From NCBI RefSeq assembly GCF_001315015.1, contig NZ_CP012917.1:65001-129000 (forward strand): a stretch of DNA of 64,000 bases, in the 5' to 3' direction. The stretch comes from Azospirillum brasilense (lineage in GTDB: Bacteria > Pseudomonadota > Alphaproteobacteria > Azospirillales > Azospirillaceae). Below the pieces are notes generated by a model. That model worked only from the letters and a program-made list of their open reading frames with translations. It ran no database searches and was not told the origin of the DNA. How positions within the stretch are numbered: the stretch's first letter is position 1; each line of letters opens with the position of its first letter. A program made the position numbers and the translations under genes. This document shows positions 17,153 through 29,500 of this stretch, piece after piece.

Positions 17153-17789
17153 CGCCGTCCTGGCGATCATGCTCGTCACCGCCACGGTGTTCCTGGTGAT
17201 CGTCAACAAGCGGCTGAAGGTGATGCGCTCCAGCCAGGCCGAGATCGGCGCGCTGATCGGCACCTTCTCCAAGACCATCGACGAGACGGAGGCCTCGGTG
17301 CAGCGGCTGGTCGCCGCCGCGACGGAGGCCTCGGCCAAGCTGTCCGACGGGCTCGACCGCGCCAAGGGCGTGACCGAGGAGGCGGCGCTGGTGCTCGGCT
17401 CCTGCGAGCGGGCGTCCAAGCGCATCGAGGCGTCCGTGCAGGAGGCCCGCGCCCTGGTCCGCCGGCTGGAGGACGGCCCGGCGCCGCGCCCGCGGCCCCG
17501 CCCGGTCCCGCCGCCCGCGGCCGTCCCCGCAACCGTCACGGAACCGGTGCCCGCCCTTGCGAACGCCGCTCCCGCGCTGGACATCGACGCGCCGGAGGAC
17601 GAGGACGGCTTCCGCCCGATGCGCGTCGCCGCGCTGGCCGGAGCCGCCGCCCGCCCGGCGGAGGAACCGCCGCCCGTCTCGGAGGAGGCCATTGAGACCT
17701 CCGAAGCCACCGTGGACACCGGCGGCGCGCGGCAACAGGCCGCCAACGCCTTCTACGCCCGGCTGCGGGCCATCGGACCGGAGCGCTGA
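17133..17789 (+). CDS. DUF6468-like flagellar-locus membrane protein
   Basis: A 218-residue protein with one N-terminal membrane helix (FLIDAVLAIMLVTATVFLVI), then a heptad-rich coiled-coil region (residues ~25-110) and a Pro/Ala-rich linker to a short C-terminal helix (QQAANAFYARLRAIG). Membrane proteins of this layout (DUF6468) occur next to fliM in Rhodospirillales; their function is unknown. It overlaps fliM by 20 nt, so the two are probably translationally coupled. Confidence 0.65.
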   Translation: MVSFLIDAVLAIMLVTATVFLVIVNKRLKVMRSSQAEIGALIGTFSKTIDETEASVQRLVAAATEASAKLSDGLDRAKGVTEEAALVLGSCERASKRIEASVQEARALVRRLEDGPAPRPRPRPVPPPAAVPATVTEPVPALANAAPALDIDAPEDEDGFRPMRVAALAGAAARPAEEPPPVSEEAIETSEATVDTGGARQQAANAFYARLRAIGPER

Positions 17790-17792
17790 ACC

Positions 17793-18515
17793 ATGCTGCG
17801 CGTACTTCCCATCACGCTGGTGGCGATCCTGATGGTGCTGCCGCTCAAGCTCGGTTCGCTGATGGAAGGGCTGCCGGTGGTCGCCCAACAGTTCGACCGC
17901 GAGTTCGGCAAGCATGAGCGCCCCTGGGCCAAGGACCTGAAGGGCGACGCGGAGTCCTCCTCCCTGGACGCCCCGCCAGCGCCGGCCCCCGCCCTGGCCG
18001 CGCTGCCGATGACCGCGGCGGCTTCGCCCGCGGACGCCGCCCTGCCCGCGGCGAGCTGCACCGATCCGGCCCTGCGCGCCGCCATCGCGGAGCAGAAGGC
18101 CGACGTGACCGCCCGCACCCGCCATCTCGGCGAGGCCGAAGCGGTGCTGGCCGCCGCCGAGACCCGCGCCACCGCCCAGATCCAGCGGCTGAGCGCCATC
18201 AAGCGCGATGTGGAGGCGCTGATGCAGCAGCGCTCCAACCTCCAGGCGGAAGATCTGAAGCGCATGGTGACGATCTACGAGACGATGAAGCCGCGCGACG
18301 CCGCGCGCATCTTCAACGACCTGGAAACCGACATCATCATCGACGTGCTGGACCGCATGGCCGAGCGCCGCTCCGCCCCGATCATCGCGGAACTGGAGGA
18401 CGGCAAGGCGCGCGAGGTCACCCGCCTCGTCCTGCAACGCCGCGCCCTGCCCGGCGACCGCCCGCCGCCGCCCGCCCCGCTTCCCGTCCGCCTGACGCAG
18501 ACGCCGACGAACTGA
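17793..18515 (+). CDS. MotE-like protein (MgtE-N-type domain)
   Basis: A 240-residue protein with an N-terminal signal or anchor helix, a Pro/Ala linker, a coiled coil (residues ~100-155) and a C-terminal MgtE-N-like domain with MVTIYETMKPRDAARIFNDL and VLDRMAERRSAPIIAEL. Rhizobial MotE has the same order and is a chaperone that stabilises the periplasmic motility protein MotC. The secreted helical-repeat protein at 44.1 kb could be its client; this is inference. It begins 3 nt after the previous gene. Confidence 0.7.
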   Translation: MLRVLPITLVAILMVLPLKLGSLMEGLPVVAQQFDREFGKHERPWAKDLKGDAESSSLDAPPAPAPALAALPMTAAASPADAALPAASCTDPALRAAIAEQKADVTARTRHLGEAEAVLAAAETRATAQIQRLSAIKRDVEALMQQRSNLQAEDLKRMVTIYETMKPRDAARIFNDLETDIIIDVLDRMAERRSAPIIAELEDGKAREVTRLVLQRRALPGDRPPPPAPLPVRLTQTPTN

Positions 18516-18535
18516 ATCTCTCACCAAGAGACATC

Positions 18536-19837
18536 ATGCCCAGCCTCCCCGACGTCATCGCCGCCCCGCCGCCCCGCCCCGCCCGCTCCGCGGAGGCGAC
18601 GGCGGCGCCGTCCGCCGGCGCGCCGGACAAGGGCGAGGCGTCCGGAACACCCTTCGCCGACCTGCTCGACGACGCGGCGGGACGCGGCGGTGCCGATGCG
18701 GATGGCGAGCCCGCCGACCACGCCGAGTCCTCCGCCCAGAACAGCGGCGCGCCGGCCGGAGCCGACGCCGCTCTGGCCGCACTCCTGCCGCTGCTGAGCG
18801 CACCGCCGCCGGCGACGGCGCCGGGCCTTGCGGACTCCGGCTTGGTGCCGGAGGCCCTGCCCGCCGCCAACGGTCTTCCTCCGGTTCCGCCCGTCGCGAC
18901 GCCCCCGGCGGAGCCCGCCACGGCGCCCCAGCCTCCGGTCTCAGCCCAACCCGGTGCGCAACCGCCGGCCGCGGCGCTCGCCGCCACGGCAGGGGCGGCG
19001 ATCCCGGATGCCCCGCCCGACGGAACGACGCCGGAGGCCACGGCCGACAGCGCGCCGCCCGCCACCCCGCCCGTTCCGTCGCCGGCCTCCAACGCCAAGC
19101 CGGACTCGGCACCGCTGTTCCAGGCCGCGGAGCCCGCGGCACCCGCCAAGGCGGACGCGCCGCAGGCTCCCTCCCCCCAGCTTCAGCAGGCGATGGCCCA
19201 AGCGGGCGGCAACGCCGCGTCCAACGGCGGAACCGGCCAGAATTCCGGCCAGGGCCGTGGCAACCCGCCCGCCGGAGCGGAGGCGCTGTCGGCATCCTCC
19301 GCCCTGACAGACCCCGCCGGGGCACCGCCGCTGCCTTCCGCCCTCGCCCCGCCGGCGGCCCACGCGGTGGCCCACTACGCGGCGCATCCCGGCGAGAGCG
19401 CCGCGGCGCGGCTGCCCGCCGCCCAGGTGGCCGGCCAGCTGGTGCGCGTCGTCGAGGCGGGTGGCGGCGAGTTTCACATCGACCTCAAGCCGGAGGAGCT
19501 TGGCCCCGTCCGCGTGGTCGCCGAACTGAGCGGCGCCCGCGTCGCCCTGCATGTCCAGGCCGAAAGCCCGGAGACGCTGGCCCTGCTGCGCCGGGACATC
19601 CACCATCTGGAGCGCGCCTTGTCCGACGCCGGGTTCGAGCTGGACGGCGGCACCCTGAACTTCTCGCTGCGCGGCGACGGCGAGCCGCGCGGCTTCGCCT
19701 TCTCCGGCCAGGGCGACGGGAACGGCGGACGGGCGGACGGTTCCGGGCGGGCCTTCCGCACCGCCGACTCTGCCGCCACCCTGCCCCCCGAACGCGCCGC
19801 CCGCCCCATCGACGGCCTCGTCGACATCTCCGTCTAG
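18536..19837 (+). CDS. fliK: Flagellar hook-length control protein FliK
   Basis: A 433-residue protein with a long, Pro/Ala-rich disordered N-terminal two-thirds and a conserved C-terminal domain (residues ~295-385) reading GEFHIDLKPEELGPVRVVAEL and VALHVQAESPETLALLRRD, diagnostic of the FliK C-terminal (Flg_hook) domain. It acts as molecular ruler and triggers the export specificity switch through FlhB. The tail is Gly/Arg-rich. It sits between the motE-like gene and flgD. Confidence 0.9.
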   Translation: MPSLPDVIAAPPPRPARSAEATAAPSAGAPDKGEASGTPFADLLDDAAGRGGADADGEPADHAESSAQNSGAPAGADAALAALLPLLSAPPPATAPGLADSGLVPEALPAANGLPPVPPVATPPAEPATAPQPPVSAQPGAQPPAAALAATAGAAIPDAPPDGTTPEATADSAPPATPPVPSPASNAKPDSAPLFQAAEPAAPAKADAPQAPSPQLQQAMAQAGGNAASNGGTGQNSGQGRGNPPAGAEALSASSALTDPAGAPPLPSALAPPAAHAVAHYAAHPGESAAARLPAAQVAGQLVRVVEAGGGEFHIDLKPEELGPVRVVAELSGARVALHVQAESPETLALLRRDIHHLERALSDAGFELDGGTLNFSLRGDGEPRGFAFSGQGDGNGGRADGSGRAFRTADSAATLPPERAARPIDGLVDISV

Positions 19838-19852
19838 CCGCAAGGACCCGCC

Positions 19853-20503
19853 ATGACCACGACCGCGGCCACCAACACGGCCACCACGCCCCCCTCCGCC
19901 GCCGCGAAAAAGCAGACGGTGGACTACGAGGCGTTCCTGAAGCTGCTGACCGCGCAGCTGCGCAACCAGGACCCTCTGTCGCCGATGGACGCCACCCAAT
20001 TCATGACGCAACTCGCCCAGCTCTCCACCGTGGAGCAGGGCGTGCGCACGAACGAGACGCTGGGGCAGGTGCTGGACACGCTGAAGAACAGCGGCATGCG
20101 GCTGGACATGGCCTATCTGGGCCGCAAGGTGGAGGCCGCGTCGGACCGCATCAGCCTGTCGGAGGGCAAGGCGGAAATGGCCTACGCCATCGACGGGGCC
20201 GCCGCATCGGTGAAGATCGAGGTGGTGAACGACGCCGGGCAGGTGATCTACAGCGCCCCCGGCAGCCCGAAGACGGGCCGGCAGACCTTCACCTGGGACG
20301 GCAAGCGCAGCGACGGCACCACCGCCGCGGACGGCACCTACCTCGTGCGCGTGACGGCGAAGGACAAGGCGGGCACGTCGCTGACCACCGCCACCGTGAC
20401 GACCGACACGGTGAAGGAGGTGCGCAGCGTCAACGGCGAGACGCAGTTCGTCCTGAAGGGCGGCGCTGTGGTGAAGGGCACGGACATCCTGTCCGCGTCC
20501 TGA
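19853..20503 (+). CDS. flgD: Flagellar hook assembly/capping protein FlgD
   Basis: A 216-residue hook scaffold protein. The N-terminal region has the FlgD signature YEAFLKLLTAQLRNQDPLSP, then MDATQFMTQLAQLSTVEQ; the C-terminal half folds as Ig-like/tudor domains with TFTWDGKRSDGTTAADGTY. It caps the growing hook and is exported by the flagellar type III system. It begins 15 nt after fliK and ends the plus-strand unit, followed by a strong hairpin. Confidence 0.95.
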   Translation: MTTTAATNTATTPPSAAAKKQTVDYEAFLKLLTAQLRNQDPLSPMDATQFMTQLAQLSTVEQGVRTNETLGQVLDTLKNSGMRLDMAYLGRKVEAASDRISLSEGKAEMAYAIDGAAASVKIEVVNDAGQVIYSAPGSPKTGRQTFTWDGKRSDGTTAADGTYLVRVTAKDKAGTSLTTATVTTDTVKEVRSVNGETQFVLKGGAVVKGTDILSAS

Positions 20504-20539
20504 TCGTCTCACCGGATTGATTCAACAGCGGAAATGGCG

Positions 20540-20580
20540 CGCGGGCCGGCGGGGAAAGGCTGTTTCCCCACCGGCCCGCG
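20540..20580. terminator. Strong hairpin terminator between flgD and the RTX gene
   Basis: An 18-bp stem (20540-20557 with 20563-20580) with a single mismatch and a 5-nt loop is followed on the plus strand by a short T run at 20584-20587. It separates two convergent genes and can serve both. Confidence 0.75.
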
Positions 20581-20586
20581 GCCATT

Positions 20587-23500
20587 TTACGAGAACCAGG
20601 AGTCGGTGACGCCGGTCAGGCCGACCACAGTGATGGTGCTCTTGTCGGACAGGGTGAAGACGGTGTTCTTGCCGACGGTTTGGGCGCTCGCCTTGATGTC
20701 CGCGATGCTGATGCCGGCGATCGCGAAGCCGAGGATGTCCTCGTCCGGGTTGAACTCGAACACATAGTCGTTCCCGCCGCCGAGCGTGAAGGCGAAGATG
20801 TCTTTCCCCGCACCGCCGATCAGCCAGTCGTCGCCGCCGAAGCCCCACAACACGTCGTCGCCGGCACCGCCGAACAGCGTGTCGTTGCCGTCCTCGCCGA
20901 CCAGGGCGTCGTTGCCATCGCCACCGTCGATCAGGTCGTCGCCCGCACCGCCGCCGATCAGGTCGTCGCCCGCACCGCCGAGGATGGAGTCCTTGCCATC
21001 TCCGCCCACGAGGGTGTCGTTGCCGGCGTCGCCGGTCAGCAGGTCGTCGCCGTTCATGCCGAACAGAACGTCGTTGCCGTCGCCGCCGATGGCGGTGTCG
21101 TTGCCGTCCTCGCCCATCAGCCAGTCGTTGCCGGCGTCACCGCTGAGCAGGTCGTTGCCGTTGCCGCCGCCGACCACGTCGTCGTCGTCGCCGCCCAGAA
21201 GCGTGTCGTCGTCGTCGCCGCCGTGGAGGGTGTCGTTCCCCGCGTCGCCGGCCAGCAGGTCGCGCCCGGTGGTGCTGGCCACCACGTCGTTGCCGCCGCC
21301 GCCGCGGGTGGTGTCGTCCCCCGGACCGAGGTTGATGACCTGGGCGCTGTCGTCACCGATGGTCAGGCTGTTGCCCTCCCCGCCGGTGAAGGTGCCCTGG
21401 CCGACCAGCACCGCGAAGTCCACCTGGTTGAGGACGACCGAGCCGCCGGGGTTGCCGCCCATGTTGATGATGAGCGCTTCGCGCGGCGCACCGGCGGTGG
21501 CGGTGCCGGTGATGGTCACCGGTCCCGGGCCCGTCGGGGTCAGCGTGCGCAGCGTCATCGCACCGGTGGCGCTGGCGGCGAAGGTCGCCAGCTCGTTCCG
21601 GATCGCCGTGGTCCGGCTGTCCGGCAGCAGGGCGGCGAGCATGCCGGCGAAGACGCCGGCCATCTGGCTGCTCTCCACCGTGGACTGCGGGCCATAGGCG
21701 GTGAGGCGCCCGCCCGCCGCCACATTGGCCTGAAGGAACGGGACGTTGCCCGAATCCTGCATCAGCGCGACGGTCACCCCGTCCCGGTTGCCTTCCGGCA
21801 CCGCCTGGACGAGGCCGGTCTCGACGAAGGCGACCGTGATGCCCGTCGGGGCACTGCCCGTCCGGGTCTGGACCACGACGCCGTTCACCGTCTCGTCGCC
21901 GACCGGCTTGGAACCACCGGCCGTGTTGTTGCCGCCGGTCGCCACGTCGTCGTTGCGGATGGTGCCGGTTGCCGTGGCCGTCCCGATCGTGCCGCCGCTG
22001 GCGTTCGACAGCGTAACCGTGAAGATCTCATCGGACTCCACGTCCCGATCACCCTGGACATTGACGGTGATCCGGGCGGTCTGCTCGCCCGCCGCGAAGG
22101 TGACCGTGCCCTGTGGCAAGGCGTTCCCGGAGAAGTCGGCGGCGTTGGCCGCGGAGGCGCCACTGCCCGTCACCGCATAGGACACGGTGGTGGCACCGGA
22201 GGTGTCGCCGGTGCGGGTGACCAGGAAGGTCAGCGCCGTCGTTCCGTCGTCGCCTTCCAAGGCGCTGCCGTGTTCCGCCGCGATGGACAGCGACGGCGGC
22301 GGCGGTGCCGTATTCTTGATGACGCCCGTCGCCACCGCGTTGCCGAGGGTGGCGCCGTTCGGGTTGGAGAGCGTGATCGTGAAGGTCTCGTCCGCCTCGT
22401 TCAGCGCATCCGTCGCGATGGTGATCTCGACGGTCTTCGTCGTCTCGCCGGCTGCGAGGCTGATGACTCCGGTCGGGAAGGCGTTGCCCGCGAAATCCGC
22501 CGCGGACGCCGCGTTCGGCCCGCTGCCCGCCACCGTGTAGGTGACGCTGACCGGGTCGAGGGCGTTGTCGCTGCGGGTGATGGTGAAGGTCGCCTTGGCG
22601 TTCGCCCCTTCCTGCACGATGGCCGAGGCCGCCGCGATGTCCAGACGGGGAGTGAGCGCGCCGTCGTCGTTCTCGATCGTCACGGTCGCCCGCGGCGCCG
22701 CGATGACCGCCTGGGTGGGCGCTCCGGCCTGTTGCGACAGGGTGACGGCGAAGGTCTCGTCGGCCTCCGCCACCGCGTCGCCGGCCACCGCGACGGTGAT
22801 CGTCGCGGAGGTCTGCCCGGCGGCCAGGGTCACCGTCCCGCTGGGGAGCTGACCACCGAAGTCCGCGGCGTCCGCCGCCCAGGTGCCGAAGCCCGTCACG
22901 GCGAAGTCGAGCACCAGATCGGCGCTGGAGTCGCCCGTCCGGTAGACATCGAAGACAACGTTCGTGCTGCCGCTGTTGCGCTCTGTCACCGTGGCGGTGC
23001 GGGCCGCGATGGTGATGACCGGGGCGGCGGGCGGCGCGTTCGACGTGGTGGACTCCTGCGTCGGAGCGTTGGTTTGCGTTGCCCCCTTCAGGAAGCTGGC
23101 GTCGCCGGTCAGCGCCACGTCGAGCAGGGCTGCCTGCCGCAGCGCCGGATCGGTGATGCCGGCGGCGTCCAGCAGAGCCTCCGCCCGCAGGCGCAGTGCC
23201 TCGGGCAGGGCGTCCACCGACAGCACCTGCCGTGGGAAACTGCGGTCGGTATAGGTCGCCGTCGTCTCGCCCTGGCCATAGTCGAAAAGCGAGGTCTGCT
23301 GCGTCACCCGCCAGCCGTCGGCGTAGCTGCCGTACAGCACCGCATAGTCGATGGGCTGCGACAGCACCGTGCCGTCAGCCAGCGCCAGATCGTTGGAGGC
23401 GTCGCCGTCGAGGTTGCCCATCAGGCCCTCGATCGACCCCGCCGCACGGCTCGGCGACAGGTAGAGCTGAAGATCGACGCGGTCGGCCTCGACCGTGACG

Positions 23501-26500
23501 ATGAGCTGCTCCTGGTTCGAGTAGACGATGGTGTAGACGTTGCCGGACCGGAAGATGTGCCCGTCGCCCACGGCCATCGATCCGGTGGCATCGGAGATGT
23601 CGGTCGCCACCCCGTCGATGCGCAGCGGATGGCCGGCGTCCTTCGCGTTGATGGACACCCGGACAGAACCGATCTTCGTCGCCACCGCCGTGTTGATCGA
23701 CACCGCGTCGCCCAGCGCCGCGGTGCGGAGCTGCACGATCCGCTCGTCGCCCGACTTGGCGTTGACGTAGGTGAACTCGCCGACCGCCTGGAAGCTGTAA
23801 TAGAAGCCGTCGAAGGTCACCAGATGCGGGTCGCCCCAGTTGGCGCCCGGACGGAAGCCCGGCGGCAGCGGCGGCGCCTGGTTGTCGTCGTTCAGGACGG
23901 TGCCGGTCGCCTGACGGTTGCCCAGCTTGATGTTGGACCCGTCCGCCGGGTTGGCCAACGTCACCGCGAAGGTCTCGTTCGCCTCGGCCACGGTGTCGCC
24001 CAGCACGTCCACCGAGATGGTCTTGCTGGTCTCGCCCGCCGCGAAGGTGACCGTGCCGTCATAGGGCAGGAAGCCGCCCGCCAGATCCCCGGCGCCGACC
24101 GGGTTGCTGCCCGTCCCGGCCACGGTGTAGCCGACCGACACCGCGCTGGTCGTGTCGCCGGAGCGGGTGACCGTGAAGGTGAAGCGGGTGGTGCCGCTGT
24201 TGCCTTCCGCCTTCGACAGCTGGCCCGGCTCGATCGCGACAACCGCCGGCAGGGCGTTGGTCGCCGCGCCGCCGGTCATCTCGAAGCGCCACAGGCCGTT
24301 CACGCCCGTGTTGCCCGCCGTGGTGTCGAGGGCGAGCATCCCCGCCTCGCTGCCCGACTGGGGCAGGATGAACAGGCCCGACGCATCGCCGTTGCCGGCG
24401 GTGTAGCCGGCCCGCGCGACCGTGTTCCCGCCGGTCTGCGCCCAGTTGACGGACTCGTAGCGGAACTCCGCGTCGAAGTCCCCGGCCTTGCGCCCGGTCG
24501 CGCCGGCGGCGTTGGTCAGCACGAGCTGGAAGGCGTTGCGCGCCCCGTCCGTGCCGCCGTTCGCCGCCACGTCGTCCCAGGTGATGATGATGGTCCCGGT
24601 GACCGGGTCGAGGTCGTAATAGACGCGGTTGGTGCCCTGCGAAGTGCCGCCCGGAGTCACCGCCCCGGTGCCGCCCCGCGTGTCCACGTCGGACAGGAAG
24701 GGCGCGATCATCGCCGGGGCCGACGCCGACAGCGCTTCGGCCGTCAGGCCGGCGGACAGCGGCGCGTCGAAGGAGATGCTGCCGTTCGTGTTGATGTAGA
24801 AGCCGGTGTAGACCTTGCCGAAGACGTTGATGCCGTCGGCGAAGACCGACCGGATATCGATGAAGGCGCTCGACCCGTCGTTGCTGCGGTCCAGCTCGTT
24901 CTCGCCGAAGCCGGCCGTGCCGCCCAGGCCGCCGATCAGCCGCGCCCCGATGGCGGTGGCCGGCGTCAGGTCCATCGTCTGGTCGGTGAAGCGCAACTCC
25001 TCCACCGCGGTGATGCGGGCGACGCCGTCCGCCTTGGTGCCACGGGCGTGGGTGACGGTGATCGTCCCGCCGTTGTTGACGATGTCGTAATTCGCCTTCG
25101 CGTCGGTGAAGACCACCGCGTCGAGTCCGGCGCCGCCGTTGATGTCGTCGGTGCCGCCGCTGGCCTGGAACAGGTCGTTGCCGTCGCCGCCGTTCAGCGT
25201 GTCGTCGCCGGCCCCGCCGTTCAGCGTGTCGTCGCCGGCGTCGCCGGACAGCAGGTCGGCCCCGTCGCCGCCGCTCAGGCTGTCGTTGCCCTGGCCGCCG
25301 GACAGGCTATCGTTGCCGCCGTTGCCGAACAGCCGGTCGTCGCCGGCCTGGCCCATCAACCGGTCCGGCGTGTCGCCTCCGTTCAGCGTGTCGGCGTCGG
25401 CGGTGCCGGTCAGGGTCAGGCCGGTGGCCCGCACCAGAACGCCGGCGCTGCCGTCGGCTTCCTGCAGCTCGTGGAAGCCCGCCAGAGTCAGGGTGGCGTC
25501 GGCCACGCCGTCGCCGTTCATGTCGAACAGCAGCTGCGTGGTGGCGCCGCCGGAGGTGACGAAGCGGAAGCCGACCTGCGCGCCGCCCGGCTGGGCAGCG
25601 GTGCCGGTGAAGGAACCGCTGCCGACGAAGGTGAAGGGAATGCCGGACAGGTCAATGCGGTCGCCCGCCGCGAAGTCGGTGATGCGGTCGCCGTTCGCCT
25701 CCGCCACGCTGGCGTAGCGGAAGGTGTCGTTGCCCTCGCCGCCGCTCAGCACGTCCTCGCCGACCCCGCCGGCCAGCGTGTCGTCACCGGCACCGCCATA
25801 GAGGAAGTCGGCACCGCCGAGGCCGTCGAGACGGTCGTCGCCGGCCCCGCCGGTCAGCGTGTCGGACGCCGCGCCGCCGGTCAGCGTGTCCGCCCCGTCG
25901 CCGCCGGTGGCGGAAATGGCGGTCACGCGGACCAGGACGCCGTTGTTCGACGGATCGGCGGCCAGCGCGTGAGTGCCGGCCAGATGGATGACGCGGTCCG
26001 CCACCCCGTCGCCGTCGATGTCGAACTGGAGGTCGGTGGTGGCGAAGGCGCCCGTGCCGGAGTTGACATAGTTCACCGCCACGCCGGAACCGAAGCGCTG
26101 GGACAGCGGCGTGGTGCCGAGGAAGCTGGCCGACAGGCCGGAAATGTCGATGCGGTCGCCGGTGGCGAAGTCGGTGATCAGGTCGCCGTCGATGTCGGTG
26201 GCGCGGCCGAAGACGAAGGTGTCGTTGCCGGCACCGCCGGTCAGCTCGTCGCGGCCTTCCGACCCCACCAGCGTGTCGTCACCGTCGCCGCCGCTCAGCG
26301 TGTCGCTGCCGACCCCACCGGTCAGGCTGTCGTTGCCGACCCCGCCGGTCAGCGTGTCGCTGCCCTCGCCACCATCCAGAGTGTCGTTGCCGTCGCCACC
26401 GTCCAGCCGGTCGTCGCCGCCAAGCCCCTCCAGCCGGTCGTCGCCGCCCAGGCCGGACAGGCTGTCGGCACCGTCGCCACCGGTCAACGTCTCGGCGGCG

Positions 26501-29500
26501 TCCGTGCCCGTCAGGGTCCTGTTGGAGACCCGGACCAGGATGCCTGTGCCGTCCTCCCGCAGGGCGTGGGCGCCGGCCAGTTCGATCACGGAGTCCGCAA
26601 TGCCGTCGCCGTTGCCGTCGATCTCCACGAGGGTGCGCTGCTGGCCCTCCACGCCGGTCACCGCGACGCGGATCTGGGCCGGGCCAAGATTGACGGACGA
26701 GCCGGTGAAGGCACCGCCGCCGATGAAACCGGCGCCCAGCGCCGACAGGTCGAGACGGTCGCCGTCCGCGAAGTCCTGGATGCGGTCACCCGCGGCGTCG
26801 CCCACGGTCAGCACGCGGAAGGTGTCGTCGCCGGCACCGCCGGTCAGCGTGTCGGCCCCGTCGCCGCCCAGCAGCGTGTCGTCGCCATCGCCGCCGTCGA
26901 GCCGGTCACGGCCCGCCCCACCGGTCAGGCTGTCGATTCCAGCCCCACCGGTCAGCGTGTCGTCGCCGGCACCGCCGGTCAGCGTGTCGGCGGCGTCCGT
27001 GCCCTCCAAGCGCTGGCCGGCGGCGCGAACCAGGACGCCCGGCGCCTGCGGATCGACTTGGAGGATGTGCTCCCCGGTGATCTCGATGCTGCGGTCGGTC
27101 ACGCCGTCGCCGTTCAGGTCGATGTCGAGCAGAGTGTTGCGGAAGCCCGGCTCGCCCACCGCGGACATGCGGATCTCCGCGCTCCCCGTGCCGCTGAAGG
27201 CGGAGGTGCCAATGAAGGCGGCGTTCAACGCCGACAGGTCGATGCGGTCCCCGTCCGCGAAGTCGGTGATGCGATCGCCCGCGATGTCGTCCGCGGCGAA
27301 GACGAAGCTGTCGTGGCCGGCACCGCCGGTCAGGCGGTCGGTGCCCGCCCCGCCGACCAACGTGTCGTCACCGGCATCGCCGGACAGCGTGTCGTTGCCG
27401 ACACCGCCGGTCAGGCTGTCGTTGCCGCCGCCGCCGGACAGGCTGTCGCGACCGGCGCCGCCCTCCAGCGTCTCGCCGGCGTCCGTCCCTGTCAGGACGA
27501 GGTCGTCGACGCGGATCAGGATGGCGGCGTTGTCGGGCCTCGCCATCAGCGTGTGCGCACCGGACAGGATGAGCATCCGCTCGCCCAGGCCGTCACCGTT
27601 CATGTCGAAGACCAGCCGGGTTTCGGCCAGCGGGCCGCTGCCGACGATGACGGCGTTGACCTGGGCCGGGCCGGGCTGCGCGACGCTGCCGGTGAAGGCG
27701 GCGGTGCCGATGAAGGTGACGTTCATGTCGCGCAGGTCGATGCGGTCGTTGGGACCGAAATCGGTGATGCGGTCGCCGTCGATGTGGCCGGCCCGGTTGA
27801 AGCGGAAGCTGTCCCGCCCGGCCCCGCCGGTCATCAGGTCGCCGCCCGGCCCGCCGTTCAGCGTGTCGTCGCCGTCGCCGCCCTCCAGCGTGTCGATGCC
27901 GTCGCCGCCGATCAGCGTGTCGTTGCCGGCCCCGCCGATGATCAGGTCGTTGCCGTAATCGCCGCTCAGCGTGTCGTTGCCATCCCCGCCGATCAGCGTG
28001 TCCGGACCGGAAGCGCCGGTCAGGCTGTCGTCGCCGGCCGTGCCGGTCAGGGACTGGCCGTATTCCGTGATGAGGACGCCGGGGGTCCCCGCCATCTCGA
28101 CCAGAGGCACCACGCCGTTGAGCCACATGCCGACGTCGGCCACGCCGTCGCCGTTGGAGTCGAGGACGACCGTCGTGGTGTCCGCGCTGTAGTAGACGCG
28201 CAGTTCGGCGCGGCCCGGATTGGACACGCTGCCGGTGAACGCTCCCTCCCCGAGGAAATGCGCGTTCAGCGCCGACAGGTCGAGTTGATCGCCGGGGCCG
28301 AAATCGAGGATGCGGTCGTAATTCATCTCCGACGCAGAGCCGAAGACGAAGCGGTCGTTTCCGGTGCCGCCTTCCAGTATGTCGGCCCCATCGCCCCCGG
28401 TCAGCACATCGTCGCCGGTACCGCCTTCCAGCGTGTCAGCCCCATCGCCGCCGATCAGCGCGTCGTCGCCGGTGCCGCCTTGGAGCAGGTCGTTGCCGCC
28501 CAAGCCCACCAGCGTGTCGTTGCCCGCACCGCCCGACAGCGTGTCGCGGCTGGGACCGCCCGTCAGGCTGTCGTTCCCATCGGTGCCGGTCAGCGCCTGG
28601 GTCGGAACGCGGACGAGCACGCCCGGCGCGTTCGGATCGGCCTGGAGGTCATGCTCGCCGACCAGCATGAGAATGTTGCTGATGAAGCCGTAGTTGGAGG
28701 AGACCTCCACGCGGGTCACGCCGTCGGAGATGACGGAGCGCACCTGGATCGGGCCGCCGCCGTTGGGGTAGTAGGTGAAGGCGGCGGAACCGATGAAGAC
28801 CGCGTTCAGGGCCGACAGGTCGATGCGGTCGCCATCCGTGAAGTCGGCGATGCGGTCGCCCACAATGTCAGCGGAGTTGGTGAAGCGGAAGGTGTCGTTG
28901 CCTTCGCCGCCGAAGAGCTGGTCCGCCCCGGCCCCACCATCGAGCGTGTCGTCGCCCGCACCGCCGCGCAGCAGGTCCGCACCCGCCCCGCCGAGGAGCA
29001 GGTCGTTTCCAGTGCCGCCGTCCAGGCTGTCGGCGCCGCCAAGGCCGGACAGCGTGTCGTCGCCGGCCCCGCCGGACAGCGTGTCGCTGCCCGCCCCGCC
29101 TTCCAGCGTGTCGTTGCCGCCGGTTCCGGTCCGGACTGTCTCCGGAGCCCGGATCAGCACGCCCGGCGTGCCCGGATCGACGATCAGGGCATGCGAGCCC
29201 GACAGGATGATCCGGCCGTCGACGGTGCCGTCGCCGGTCAGGTCGAAGTCGAGCTGCGTGTCGTCGCCCGACATGGTCAGGCGGACCTGCGGCGCTCCTT
29301 TCTGCTGGAAGTTGCCGGTGAAGAGCTGTTCGCCGATGTAGGTGACGTTCAGGGCGGACAGGTCGATGCGGTCGCCGGCGGAGAAGTCCGCGATGCGGTC
29401 GCCGGCAAGCTGGCTGGCCTCGGTGAAGCGGAAGGTGTCGTTGCCCTCGCCGCCGATCAGCAGATCCGCGCCGTCCCCGCCGACCAGCGTGTCGTCGCCG

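Noticed and set aside
20700-21340. CRISPR-like regular repeats
   Set aside because: The periodicity is 27 bp coding for RTX nonapeptides, without conserved repeat/unique spacer structure or cas genes.
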